From: Eubacteriales bacterium
Lineage (GTDB): Bacteria > Bacillota > Clostridia > Lachnospirales > Lachnospiraceae
DNA: 34,792 nt
NCBI GenBank assembly: GCA_030537135.1
Contig: JAUNOP010000020.1
Coordinates: 8,043 to 42,834 of the forward strand
Direction: 5' to 3'
A program made the translations under genes and the position numbers. Under the pieces are notes generated by a model, which saw nothing but the letters and a program-made list of their open reading frames with translations, did no database searches and was not told where the DNA came from. How positions within the stretch are numbered: the stretch's first letter is position 1; each line of letters starts with the position of its first letter. Below are positions 1-7,669 of the stretch, one piece after another.

Positions 1-104
1 ATTGCGGTGAATTTACCGGAACAGTGGTGGGAATGGCATGTACGGATGGGGTATATCGCAGAAAATACGCTGATTTTGATTATTTTGAAATAAAAGAAAT
101 CTGA
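1..104 (+). CDS. C-terminal end of a GH43-type glycosidase (partial)
   Basis: The frame beginning at base 3 is open from the window edge to a TGA at 102-104 and gives about 33 residues. They contain FTGTVVGMACTDG and RRKYADFDYFE, which resemble the C-terminus of GH43 beta-xylosidase/arabinofuranosidase-like proteins, where the domain ends with a G-M-x-C-x-D ... R-K-x-A-D-F-D-x-F pattern. This is a family inference from a short tail, so the exact substrate cannot be stated. The next gene begins about 40 bases downstream with no terminator between, so this enzyme is probably the upstream member of the same carbohydrate operon. The 5' part lies outside the window. Confidence 0.6.
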   Translation, partial: CGEFTGTVVGMACTDGVYRRKYADFDYFEIKEI

Positions 105-143
105 GAGGCCAGGGATGATTCACAGTTAATGGAGAGAATGGGT

Positions 144-1403
144 ATGGAGAAAAACAGAAAAAAATACAGGATCGATACGGAGGAAAACAAAGAGTTTTTA
201 AAGGAAATCCGTGAGAACCTTCTTGCTTTCGGACATAAGTTTCCATCGCCCCAGGGAAGCTCTTACTATCTGGGAGACGACGGGACACCATGGAAGGAGC
301 GCAAAAGAGAAACGTGGATCACCTGCCGTATGGCACATGTGTACAGTATCGGAACGTTTCTGGGGCATGAGGGGAGCAAAGAACTGGCGGATGCCGCGCT
401 GAAGGGGCTGAGAGGCGAACTGTATGACCAGACCAACGGAGGGTGGTATCCGGGGGTTACGGCAGAGGGAGCCGCCCTTCCTGATAAGCAGTGTTATGGC
501 CATGCGTTCGTAATCCTGGCGGCTTCTTCCGCGCTTCTGGCAGGAAGGCCGGGGGCACGGGAGCTTCTGGAGGAGGCATTGGAGCTTTTTGATCTCCGCT
601 TCTGGGATGAGAAGGAGGGGCTTGCCGCAGATACGTGGAATACGGATTTTTCGGTGTTAGATGACTACCGGGGGCTGAATGCCAATATGCATACGGTGGA
701 AGCATTTCTGGCTGTGGCAGATGCAATGGGAAGGGAGATGTACCGGACCAGGGCAGGACGTATCATCGACCATGTAATCTCATGGGCGGCAGCAAATGAA
801 TGGCGTATCCCGGAGCATTTTACAAAAGAATGGAAGCCTGAGCTTGAGTATAACAAGGAGCGCCCTGCAGATCCCTTCAAGCCATATGGAGCTACACCGG
901 GTCATGGAATCGAGTGGGGACGGCTGATCACGCAGTGGGCGCTGTCCGTATTCAGGGAGGATGAGCAGGCACGGAAACCTTATCTGGATGCGGCGGAGAA
1001 GCTTTATCAGAGAGCGGTCGGTGATGCATGGAATGCAGATGGGGCGCCGGGAATTGTATATACAACGGACTGGAAGGGTGAGCCGGTGATCCATGACAGG
1101 ATGCACTGGACGCTTGCAGAAGCCATTAATACATCGGCAGTTCTGTACCGTACCACCGGAAAAGAGAGGTATGCGTCCGATTATGCACAGTTTATGGAAT
1201 ACCTGGATAATCAGGTTCTTGATCATGTGAACGGATCCTGGTTCCACCAGATGAATGAGAAGGGAGAAGTAACCGGAAGCGTATGGCCGGGGAAATCGGA
1301 TCTTTATCATGCGTTCCAGTCCACCCTGATCCCTTACAGCAGGACAGACGTGTCGGTTGCTTCGGCAGTATACCGTAAGAGCTGTTGTCTGGAACAGGCG
1401 TAA
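144..1403 (+). CDS. AGE-family (N-acylglucosamine 2-epimerase-like) sugar isomerase
   Basis: This 419-residue protein has the (alpha/alpha)6-barrel signature of the AGE superfamily: NANMHTVEAFLAV near the middle, PGHGIEWGRLI about two thirds along, HDRMHWTLAEAI, and GKSDLYHAFQSTLIP near the end. The last motif resembles the aldose-ketose isomerase branch (YihS/sulfoquinovose and mannose isomerases) more than true GlcNAc 2-epimerases. That makes an aldose-ketose isomerase more likely, but the substrate is not readable from sequence. The start at 144 is preferred because GGAGAG lies at 131-136. An upstream ATG at 129 lacks a comparable ribosome binding site. No signal peptide is present, so it is cytoplasmic. 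It is the first complete gene of the uronate operon, 31 bases before the GH88 gene. Confidence 0.8.
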   Translation: MEKNRKKYRIDTEENKEFLKEIRENLLAFGHKFPSPQGSSYYLGDDGTPWKERKRETWITCRMAHVYSIGTFLGHEGSKELADAALKGLRGELYDQTNGGWYPGVTAEGAALPDKQCYGHAFVILAASSALLAGRPGARELLEEALELFDLRFWDEKEGLAADTWNTDFSVLDDYRGLNANMHTVEAFLAVADAMGREMYRTRAGRIIDHVISWAAANEWRIPEHFTKEWKPELEYNKERPADPFKPYGATPGHGIEWGRLITQWALSVFREDEQARKPYLDAAEKLYQRAVGDAWNADGAPGIVYTTDWKGEPVIHDRMHWTLAEAINTSAVLYRTTGKERYASDYAQFMEYLDNQVLDHVNGSWFHQMNEKGEVTGSVWPGKSDLYHAFQSTLIPYSRTDVSVASAVYRKSCCLEQA

Positions 1404-1434
1404 TAAAAGCAAAAACGGCAGGAAAGGAAATATC

Positions 1435-2601
1435 ATGGTAGAAAACAAATTAACGGGATATGAGGAATGGGCGGAAGGAATTGCTTCAAAAATCCGTAAA
1501 AAGATGGAATGGGTAAGTGAAAAGAATAAAGATAAGATCCCCTATACGACCAATGAGGCAGGAGATTACGACGACCGTTCCGATACAAACAAAAAATGGG
1601 CGTTGGATGATGGCCTTAACTGGTGGACAAACGGATTCTGGGGCGGCCTTATGTGGCTGCTCTATCAGGACACGAAGGATGGGCGTTATGCGGAGATCGC
1701 AAGAATTTCTGAATACAGGATGGAGAAATGCTTTGACGATTTTTACGGGCTGCATCATGATGTGGGATTTATGTTCCAGCTTTCCGCGGTCGCAGATTAC
1801 CGACTGACAAAGAATGAGCGATCCAGAAAGATCGGGCTGCATGCGGCGAATCTTCTTGCCGGAAGGTTTAATCCGGCTGGAAATTTTATCCGTGCATGGA
1901 ATGAGGTTTCCAATGAGGATACAACCGGCTGGGCGATCATTGACTGTATGATGAATATTTCCCTGCTGTACTGGGCGTGGGAAGAGACAAAGGATCCGAG
2001 ATTCCGCCATATTGCCATGGTTCATGCGGATACTGTGATGAAGCATTTTGTAAGACCGGACGGTTCTGTGAACCACATCGTGGAGTTTAACCCGGAAACA
2101 GGAGAAGCGGTGCGAAGCCTCGGCGGACAGGGATATGGGGAGGGTTCATCGTGGACAAGAGGCCAGGGCTGGGCAGTTTATGGGTTTATGATCAGCTACC
2201 GCCACACCGGAAAGCAGGAATATCTGGATACCGCAAAAAGAGTAGCCCATTATTGTATGGCCAATATCCCGGAAAATGGAATTATTCCGGTGGATTTCAG
2301 GCAGCCAAAGGAACCGGCGTATGAGGATTCCTGCGGAGCCTGCGTCATTGCCGGCGGGCTTCTGGAGATTGCGAAGTATGTGCCGGAACAGGAAAAAGAG
2401 ATGTATGTGAACTCTGCGGTAAAAATCCTGAAAGCAATCGACGAAACCCGTTCGGATTGGGGCAGAGACTGTGATGCGGTCGTACAGAACTGTACAGGGG
2501 CATATCACAGCCCGGAACATCACTTTACCATGACTTATGCGGATTATTTCTTTGCGGAGGCAATCTATAAACTAAAAGGAACCGGAACATTTCTCTGGTA
2601 A
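1435..2601 (+). CDS. GH88 unsaturated glucuronyl hydrolase
   Basis: The enzyme removes the 4,5-unsaturated uronic acid left at the non-reducing end by polysaccharide lyases, by hydrating its double bond. It releases 5-keto-4-deoxyuronate for the enzymes encoded next door. The 388-residue sequence carries LHHDVGFMF with Asp109 and WAIIDCMMN with Asp170. The 61-residue spacing equals that of the two catalytic Asp residues (88 and 149) described for the Bacillus sp. GL1 enzyme. SSWTRGQGWAVYGF is the usual conserved stretch further on. No signal peptide is seen, so it acts on imported oligosaccharides. The start at 1435 is preceded by a purine-rich GGAAAGGAAA ribosome site, whereas upstream in-frame starts lie inside the previous gene. 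GH88 and GH105 overlap in motifs, but length and spacing favour GH88. Confidence 0.9.
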   Translation: MVENKLTGYEEWAEGIASKIRKKMEWVSEKNKDKIPYTTNEAGDYDDRSDTNKKWALDDGLNWWTNGFWGGLMWLLYQDTKDGRYAEIARISEYRMEKCFDDFYGLHHDVGFMFQLSAVADYRLTKNERSRKIGLHAANLLAGRFNPAGNFIRAWNEVSNEDTTGWAIIDCMMNISLLYWAWEETKDPRFRHIAMVHADTVMKHFVRPDGSVNHIVEFNPETGEAVRSLGGQGYGEGSSWTRGQGWAVYGFMISYRHTGKQEYLDTAKRVAHYCMANIPENGIIPVDFRQPKEPAYEDSCGACVIAGGLLEIAKYVPEQEKEMYVNSAVKILKAIDETRSDWGRDCDAVVQNCTGAYHSPEHHFTMTYADYFFAEAIYKLKGTGTFLW

Positions 2602-2626
2602 AGTAATGGAAAAAAGAAGAAGGATT

Positions 2627-3490
2627 ATGGAATTGAGAACAGCAGCATCACCGAGAGACGTGAAGCATTATACAACAGAAAGACTCAGGGAGGAATTCCT
2701 GATTTCGCCTGTATTTTGCAGGGATGAGATCAAACTGGTATACAGTCATATTGACCGTATTATTACAGGAAGCGCCATGCCGGCAGAAAAAAGCCTGGTG
2801 CTGACAGCAGGACAGGAGCTCCGAGCCGAGTACTTTCTTCAGAGAAGAGAACTTGGGGTGATCAACATTGGCGGTCCGGGACGGATTCTGATCGATGGAA
2901 AAGTCTGGAACGTAGGGAGCAGGGACGGAATGTATATTGGCATGGGCGCAAAAGAGGTTATCTTTGAGAGCGAAGACAGCGGGAATCCTGCAAAGTTTTA
3001 TCTGAACAGCGCGCCTGCGCACATGGCGTACCCTACAAGGCTGATTAAGCCGGAGGGTGAACCGGAAGAGGGCGTTGTGATCGTTCACCCTGAAAATAAG
3101 GTGGAGCTTGGAAGCCTGGAAACATCCAACCACAGAACCATCTGCAAATATATCCTTCCGGGACAGGTGGAAAGCTGCCAGCTTGAGATGGGTATGACAC
3201 ATCTTGAATCCGGAAGCGTATGGAATACTATGCCGTGCCACACCCATGACCGGCGGATGGAGGTTTACCTGTATTTTGACATTCCGGAAGATGGATTCGT
3301 GATGCATTATATGGGGGAACCGACGGAAACCCGCCATATTATTGTACGAAACGAAGAAGCCGTCATTTCACCGAGCTGGTCCATCCATTCCGGCTGCGGA
3401 TCCCAGGCATATACATTTATCTGGGGAATGGTCGGAGAAAATCAGGATTTTGATGATATGGATAACATTGACAACCGGGATTTAAGATAA
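2627..3490 (+). CDS. kduI: 5-keto-4-deoxyuronate isomerase KduI
   Basis: KduI converts 5-keto-4-deoxyuronate (DKI) to 2,5-diketo-3-deoxygluconate, the first cytoplasmic step after lyase/GH88 action. The 287-residue protein follows E. coli KduI (278 residues) along its length. Matching stretches include LVYSHIDRIITG, RRELGVINIGG, TMPCHTHDRRMEVY, ISPSWSIHSG and the tail AYTFIWGMVGENQ. The zinc ligands are all present as His205, His207, Glu212 and His254 in the cupin barrel. I chose the ATG at 2627 because AGAAGG sits just upstream. The in-frame ATG at 2606 overlaps that ribosome site and has none of its own. It lies between the GH88 gene and the dehydrogenase that takes its product. Confidence 0.96.
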   Translation: MELRTAASPRDVKHYTTERLREEFLISPVFCRDEIKLVYSHIDRIITGSAMPAEKSLVLTAGQELRAEYFLQRRELGVINIGGPGRILIDGKVWNVGSRDGMYIGMGAKEVIFESEDSGNPAKFYLNSAPAHMAYPTRLIKPEGEPEEGVVIVHPENKVELGSLETSNHRTICKYILPGQVESCQLEMGMTHLESGSVWNTMPCHTHDRRMEVYLYFDIPEDGFVMHYMGEPTETRHIIVRNEEAVISPSWSIHSGCGSQAYTFIWGMVGENQDFDDMDNIDNRDLR

Positions 3491-3501
3491 GGAGAGGGAA
3501 A

Positions 3502-4302
3502 ATGGATATGTACAAAATGTTTTCATTGGAGGGAAAAACGGCTCTGGTAACAGGCGCGGCATATGGGATCGGCTTTGCGATCGCGGAAGCGCTTGCGGGA
3601 GCGGGAGCTAAGATTGCCTTTAACTGCAGAGGACAGGAGCATCTGGAAAAAGCCCTTGAGGCATACAGAGAAAAAGGAATCGAGGCGAAAGGGTATATCT
3701 GTGATGTGACGGACGAGCAGCAGGTAGTACAGATGGCTGCGGATATTGAGAGGGAGCTTGGAACTATTGATATTCTGGTAAATAATGCGGGCATCATCAA
3801 GAGAATTCCCATGCATGAAATGAGTGCGGAAGAATTTCGCCAGGTAGTGGATATTGACCTGAATGCGCCGTTTATCGTTTCCAAGGCCGTCATTCCCGGG
3901 ATGATCAAAAAAGGCCATGGAAAGATTATTAATATCTGTTCTATGATGAGTGAGCTTGGGCGTGAAACTGTATCAGCATACGCGGCGGCGAAAGGCGGTT
4001 TGAAAATGCTGACCAAAAATATTGCTTCCGAATACGGTGCGTACAATATCCAGTGCAATGGCATTGGTCCCGGATATATTGCCACACCGCAGACAGCGCC
4101 TCTCCGTGAAGTGCAGGCGGATGGTTCCCGCCATCCATTTGACCGTTTCATTATCGGGAAAACGCCCGCGGCGCGCTGGGGGAATCCGAAGGATCTGATG
4201 GGACCGGCAGTATTTCTTGCCTCGGACGCTTCTGACTTTGTAAACGGACATATTTTGTATGTAGACGGCGGCATTCTGGCATATATAGGTAAACAGCCGT
4301 AA
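3502..4302 (+). CDS. SDR dehydrogenase, KduD/DhuD type (uronate pathway)
   Basis: This classical short-chain dehydrogenase has 266 residues. It shows TGAAYGIG (17-24) for NAD(P) binding, NNAG (94-97) and the catalytic Tyr160/Lys164 in YAAAK. By position it should reduce the diketo sugar acid made by KduI or the DhuI-like isomerase to 2-keto-3-deoxygluconate. Its length and the ending DGGILAYIGKQP are closer to the proteins usually labelled gluconate 5-dehydrogenase, including streptococcal DhuD, than to the ~253-residue enterobacterial KduD. I therefore give no symbol. The ribosome site GGAGAGGG precedes the ATG at 3502, 11 bases after kduI. A 150-base structured gap follows it. Confidence 0.88.
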   Translation: MDMYKMFSLEGKTALVTGAAYGIGFAIAEALAGAGAKIAFNCRGQEHLEKALEAYREKGIEAKGYICDVTDEQQVVQMAADIERELGTIDILVNNAGIIKRIPMHEMSAEEFRQVVDIDLNAPFIVSKAVIPGMIKKGHGKIINICSMMSELGRETVSAYAAAKGGLKMLTKNIASEYGAYNIQCNGIGPGYIATPQTAPLREVQADGSRHPFDRFIIGKTPAARWGNPKDLMGPAVFLASDASDFVNGHILYVDGGILAYIGKQP

Positions 4303-4453
4303 TGCGGAAAATGTTATATGAAACGGAGAATATAAGTTATCGGAAGGAGAGGACGCTTGCGTACTCTCACCCGATAACTTAACGACAGAATCGTAGATTC
4401 TGGAGTGCTATGCGGTACGCATAGTGTTTGTTATCAGATGGAGGAAAATAAAG
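4303..4453 (+). promoter_or_regulatory. Structured intergenic region with three stem-loops
   Basis: This gap separates the SDR gene from the RpiB-fold isomerase inside an otherwise tightly packed operon. A perfect 10-bp inverted repeat (AAGTTATCGG at 4334-4343, CCGATAACTT at 4371-4380) encloses a smaller GAGAG/CTCTC stem. It is followed by CAGAATC-GTA-GATTCTG at 4386-4402 and GCTATGCG-GTA-CGCATAGT at 4407-4425; both have GTA loops. No run of T follows any of them, so they do not look like intrinsic terminators. They could be mRNA processing or stabilising elements, or a regulatory leader for the downstream gene. I recognise no known riboswitch class. Confidence 0.6.
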
Positions 4454-5104
4454 ATGAGAATCGCATTGATTAATGAAAACAGCCAGGCTGCGAAAAATGC
4501 TGTGATTGAAAAGGCATTGAGAAAAGTAGCAGAGCCAATGGGATTTGAGGTGAAAAACTATGGAATGTATACAGCAGAAGACGATTGCCAGCTTACCTAT
4601 GTTCAGGTTGGGATCCTGGCGGCAGTTCTTTTGAATTCCGGGGCGGCAGACTATGTAATTACGGGATGCGGTACGGGAGAAGGGGCAATGCTTGCCTGCA
4701 ATTCTTTCCCGGGTGTGATCTGCGGTCATGTGGAGGATGCGTTAGATGCTTATACATTTGCCCAGATCAATGATGGAAACGCGATAGCCATTCCGTTTGC
4801 CAAAGGATTTGGCTGGGGCGGAGAACTGAATCTGGAATATATTTTTGAAAAGCTGTTTTGTGAAGAAAGCGGGCAGGGATATCCGAGAGAGCGCGCGGTA
4901 CCGGAACAGAGAAACAAGAAGATCCTTGATGAGGTAAAAAAAGTCACATATAAAAACCTTACAGATATCCTGAAAGAGCTTGACCGGGAATTGGTGAGGG
5001 GCGCCTTATCCGGGGAACATTTCAGAGAATATTTCTTCCATGATTGTAAAAATGAGAGCCTGGCAGACTGTGTAAAAGAGATCATAGACCAGGGGGGGAA
5101 ATAA
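4454..5104 (+). CDS. RpiB/LacA/LacB-family isomerase, DhuI-like
   Basis: This 216-residue protein has the RpiB/LacAB sugar isomerase fold. It begins MRIALINENSQAAKN and has the phosphate/active-site loop GCGTGEGAMLACN, then HVEDALDAYTFAQINDGNAIAIP. It is about 65 residues longer than ordinary RpiB, with a helical C-terminal extension. Streptococcal hyaluronan clusters use a protein of this fold, DhuI, to isomerise unsaturated-uronate-derived DHU in place of KduI. Context therefore suggests the same reaction here, although a true KduI is three genes upstream. The ATG at 4454 has GGAGG at 4440-4444 with ideal spacing. It ends directly at the next start codon. The specific substrate is inferred from context. 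Confidence 0.8.
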   Translation: MRIALINENSQAAKNAVIEKALRKVAEPMGFEVKNYGMYTAEDDCQLTYVQVGILAAVLLNSGAADYVITGCGTGEGAMLACNSFPGVICGHVEDALDAYTFAQINDGNAIAIPFAKGFGWGGELNLEYIFEKLFCEESGQGYPRERAVPEQRNKKILDEVKKVTYKNLTDILKELDRELVRGALSGEHFREYFFHDCKNESLADCVKEIIDQGGK

Positions 5105-5899
5105 ATGCTTTGTCTGAAAATCATTGACAAAAATCAGATTACCGCAGCAGTCAGCAGGGGTGAGCATGAGGCAAATCTGGCTGTATCACGGGAATATGAG
5201 GAGGGTGACAGGATTTTTCTGGAAGTTTCTGAAAAGCCCTGTTTTGTATGGCTTCAGATGGATGACGCATTGGGAAAATCTCTAGTGTATGTGAAGGAGG
5301 ATATCCAGTATACGGTGCCTTTTGGGGAGCAGAGAATTAACCTGTCTCCCAAGGCTTTTTCCAGGAAACGCCATCTGGTCAGTGTCAGGGAAGCAAGAGA
5401 TTTTGAAATCAATACCTATAGAAATCTGGCATTGAATGTAAATGACCAGCACGGAAATACCATGTCTTTCCCTCATGCTTCTGCAAATGTGGAAACAAGA
5501 GGGGAGGCAGTTTTTGCCGCAAAAAATGCCATTGACGGAGTTACAGCAAATCACTGCCATGGAGAATGGCCTTTTGAATCCTGGGGCATTAACCGGAATC
5601 CGGATGCCAGAATGAAGCTTGAATTTGGAAGAGAAGTGAAAGTTGACAGGATTATTGTTTACCTTCGGGCAGATTTCCCACATGATAACTGGTGGGAAAA
5701 AGCCACAGTAACTTTTTCAAACGGAGAAAATATGGAACTTACGTTCAGAAAGACAGATGAGGCGCAGGAATTTGTTTTTGACGTAAAGAAAATAAGCTGG
5801 CTGGAATTGTCGCACCTGATTGCTTCCTGTGATCCCTCGCCGTTTCCGGCACTGACTCAGCTTGAAGTTTATGGGAAAGAAATAATGGAAGAGGAATAG
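5105..5899 (+). CDS. Uncharacterised protein with discoidin (F5/8 type C)-like C-terminal half
   Basis: I do not recognise a named family with confidence. The 264-residue protein has a beta-rich N-terminal half. The second half (roughly 105-260) reads like a galactose-binding or F5/8-type C jelly roll: ARDFEINTYRNLALN, then ANHCHGEWPFESWGINRNP, then ARMKLEFGREVKVDRIIVYLRADFPHDNWW, and a closing LTQLEVYGKE. There is no signal peptide or membrane segment, which is unusual because such domains normally act outside the cell. The gene abuts the isomerase stop codon and ends 3 bases before the aldolase gene, so it is co-translated with the uronate enzymes. It may bind an intracellular uronate oligosaccharide or be a partner subunit; this is inference. 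Confidence 0.6.
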   Translation: MLCLKIIDKNQITAAVSRGEHEANLAVSREYEEGDRIFLEVSEKPCFVWLQMDDALGKSLVYVKEDIQYTVPFGEQRINLSPKAFSRKRHLVSVREARDFEINTYRNLALNVNDQHGNTMSFPHASANVETRGEAVFAAKNAIDGVTANHCHGEWPFESWGINRNPDARMKLEFGREVKVDRIIVYLRADFPHDNWWEKATVTFSNGENMELTFRKTDEAQEFVFDVKKISWLELSHLIASCDPSPFPALTQLEVYGKEIMEEE

Positions 5900-5902
5900 A
5901 AA

Positions 5903-6541
5903 ATGAAAACAATGGAAGAACAGCTTTATAAACTTGGGGTAATGCCTGTTGTGGTTTTGAATGATGCAAAAGATGCACTGCCTCTTGCAAAGGCGCTTTG
6001 TGATGGCGGGCTTCCCTGTGCAGAGGTGACTTTCCGCACGGAAGCGGCAGAGGAATCTATCCGTATCATGAGCGCAGAATATCCGCAGATGCTTATTGGT
6101 GCAGGTACCGCCCTTACTAAGGAACAGATAGATTGTGCTGTGGCAGCAGGAGCGAAATTTATTGTAAGCCCGGGGTTTGACCCGGAGATTGTGGATTACT
6201 GTATGAAAAAAAATATCCCGATATTTCCAGGATGCATTACTCCTTCTGAGGTGGCGCAGGCAGTAAAGCGTGGGCTGAAAACTGTAAAATTCTTTCCGGC
6301 AGAGCAATTTGGCGGCGTGGCGGCGATCAAAGCAATAGCAGCTCCATATACAACTGTGCGTTTTATGCCTACAGGTGGCGTGAACGCTCAAAATCTTCAC
6401 AGCTATTTGGAGTGTGATAAAATTGTGTGCTGCGGCGGAAGCTGGATGGTAAAAAGCGAGTTGATCAAGGATGGAAAATTTGAAAAGATCAGGAAAATGA
6501 CAGAGGAAGCAGTCGCATTGGTAAAGGAAAGCCGCGGTTAA
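5903..6541 (+). CDS. eda: KDPG/KHG aldolase
   Basis: The aldolase splits 2-keto-3-deoxy-6-phosphogluconate into pyruvate and glyceraldehyde 3-phosphate, the last step of the uronate route. The 212-residue class I aldolase contains AEVTFRTEAA with the proton-shuttling Glu41 and LKTVKFFPAEQFGG with the Schiff-base Lys129, equivalent to E. coli Eda Glu45 and Lys133. GAGTALTKEQ and FMPTGGVNAQN form the phosphate-binding region. Length matches the family. It starts 3 bases after the previous stop, with AAGAGGAA as ribosome site, and is followed 11 bases later by the kinase that supplies its substrate. Confidence 0.96.
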   Translation: MKTMEEQLYKLGVMPVVVLNDAKDALPLAKALCDGGLPCAEVTFRTEAAEESIRIMSAEYPQMLIGAGTALTKEQIDCAVAAGAKFIVSPGFDPEIVDYCMKKNIPIFPGCITPSEVAQAVKRGLKTVKFFPAEQFGGVAAIKAIAAPYTTVRFMPTGGVNAQNLHSYLECDKIVCCGGSWMVKSELIKDGKFEKIRKMTEEAVALVKESRG

Positions 6542-6552
6542 GGAGGACACAT

Positions 6553-7650
6553 ATGAACTTGAATTTAAAACAAGCAGATGAATGCAGATATGATGCAGTT
6601 TCATTGGGGGAAGTTATGCTTCGGCTGGATCCGGGTGAGGGCAGAATCCGTACAGCCCGATCCTTTCGCGCATGGGAAGGCGGAGGAGAGTATAACGTAA
6701 TCAGAGGCCTTCATAAATGCTTTCGTTTAAACACTGCGGTACTCACGGCGTTTGCAGATAATGAAGTGGGTCTGCTTATGGAAGATTTTATCAATCAGGG
6801 CGGTGTGGATACTTCTCTCATTAAATGGATGAAGACGGATGGGATTGGAAGAATTTGCAGAAATGGCTTGAACTTTACGGAAAGAGGATTTGGAATCCGT
6901 GGAGCAGTAGGCTGTTCAGACAGAGCAAATACGGCAATTTCTAAAGCAACGCCGGAAGACTTTGATTTTGAGTATATTTTTGGCAAGTTGGGAGTCCGCT
7001 GGCTGCATACGGGAGGTATCTATGCCGCTCTTTCCGAACAGTCCTGCAAGACAGTGCTTGAGGCTATTAAAACTGCAAAAAAGTATGGAACCATTGTATC
7101 TTATGACTTGAATTATCGTCCTTCTATGTGGAGCGCAATCGGGGGGCAGGCGAAGGCACAGGAAATAAATAAAGAAATCGCAAAGTATGTAGATGTCATG
7201 ATCGGAAATGAAGAAGATTTTACCGCGTGTCTTGGTTTTTCTGTGGAAGGAAACGATGAGAATCTGCAAACCCTGAATTTGGACGGCTATAAGAAAATGA
7301 TCAATGAGGCGGCTAAGACTTATCCGAACTTTAAAGTAGTTGCAACCACATTACGGGAGGTAAAGACAGCCAGTGTCAATGACTGGAGCGCAATCTGCTG
7401 GGCTGATGGTGAAATATATAAAGCAAAAGACTATAAAGGATTGGATATTATGGATCGTGTGGGAGGCGGAGATTCTTTTGCATCGGGACTTATTTATGGA
7501 TTGATGACTACAAAAAATCCTGAGCTTGCCGTTAATTATGGCGCGGCACACGGTGCATTGGCTATGACGACTCCGGGCGATACTACAATGGTAAGTAAAA
7601 AAGAGGTAGAAGCTATTATGGATGGTGCAGGTGCCAGAGTACAGAGATAA
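6553..7650 (+). CDS. kdgK: 2-keto-3-deoxygluconate kinase (PfkB family)
   Basis: This PfkB-family sugar kinase has 365 residues. It opens with the substrate-binding region SLGEVMLRLDPGEG and WEGGGEYNVIRGL, has SYDLNYRPSMW in the middle, and ends with the signature DRVGGGDSFASG, whose Asp307 is the catalytic base. The protein is somewhat longer than the ~310-residue E. coli KdgK but matches the longer Firmicutes type. It would phosphorylate KDG to KDPG for the adjacent aldolase. The start has a textbook AAGGAGG site 6 bases upstream. Other sugar-acid kinases share the fold; the operon context makes KDG the best substrate call. Confidence 0.92.
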   Translation: MNLNLKQADECRYDAVSLGEVMLRLDPGEGRIRTARSFRAWEGGGEYNVIRGLHKCFRLNTAVLTAFADNEVGLLMEDFINQGGVDTSLIKWMKTDGIGRICRNGLNFTERGFGIRGAVGCSDRANTAISKATPEDFDFEYIFGKLGVRWLHTGGIYAALSEQSCKTVLEAIKTAKKYGTIVSYDLNYRPSMWSAIGGQAKAQEINKEIAKYVDVMIGNEEDFTACLGFSVEGNDENLQTLNLDGYKKMINEAAKTYPNFKVVATTLREVKTASVNDWSAICWADGEIYKAKDYKGLDIMDRVGGGDSFASGLIYGLMTTKNPELAVNYGAAHGALAMTTPGDTTMVSKKEVEAIMDGAGARVQR

Positions 7651-7669
7651 TGGAGGCAGGCAGATAAAA

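Noticed and set aside
3417-4274. A 285-codon open frame on the minus strand
   Set aside because: It lies antisense to the SDR gene, whose motifs and ribosome site are clear; the antisense product is Ser/Pro/Cys-rich without any family pattern.
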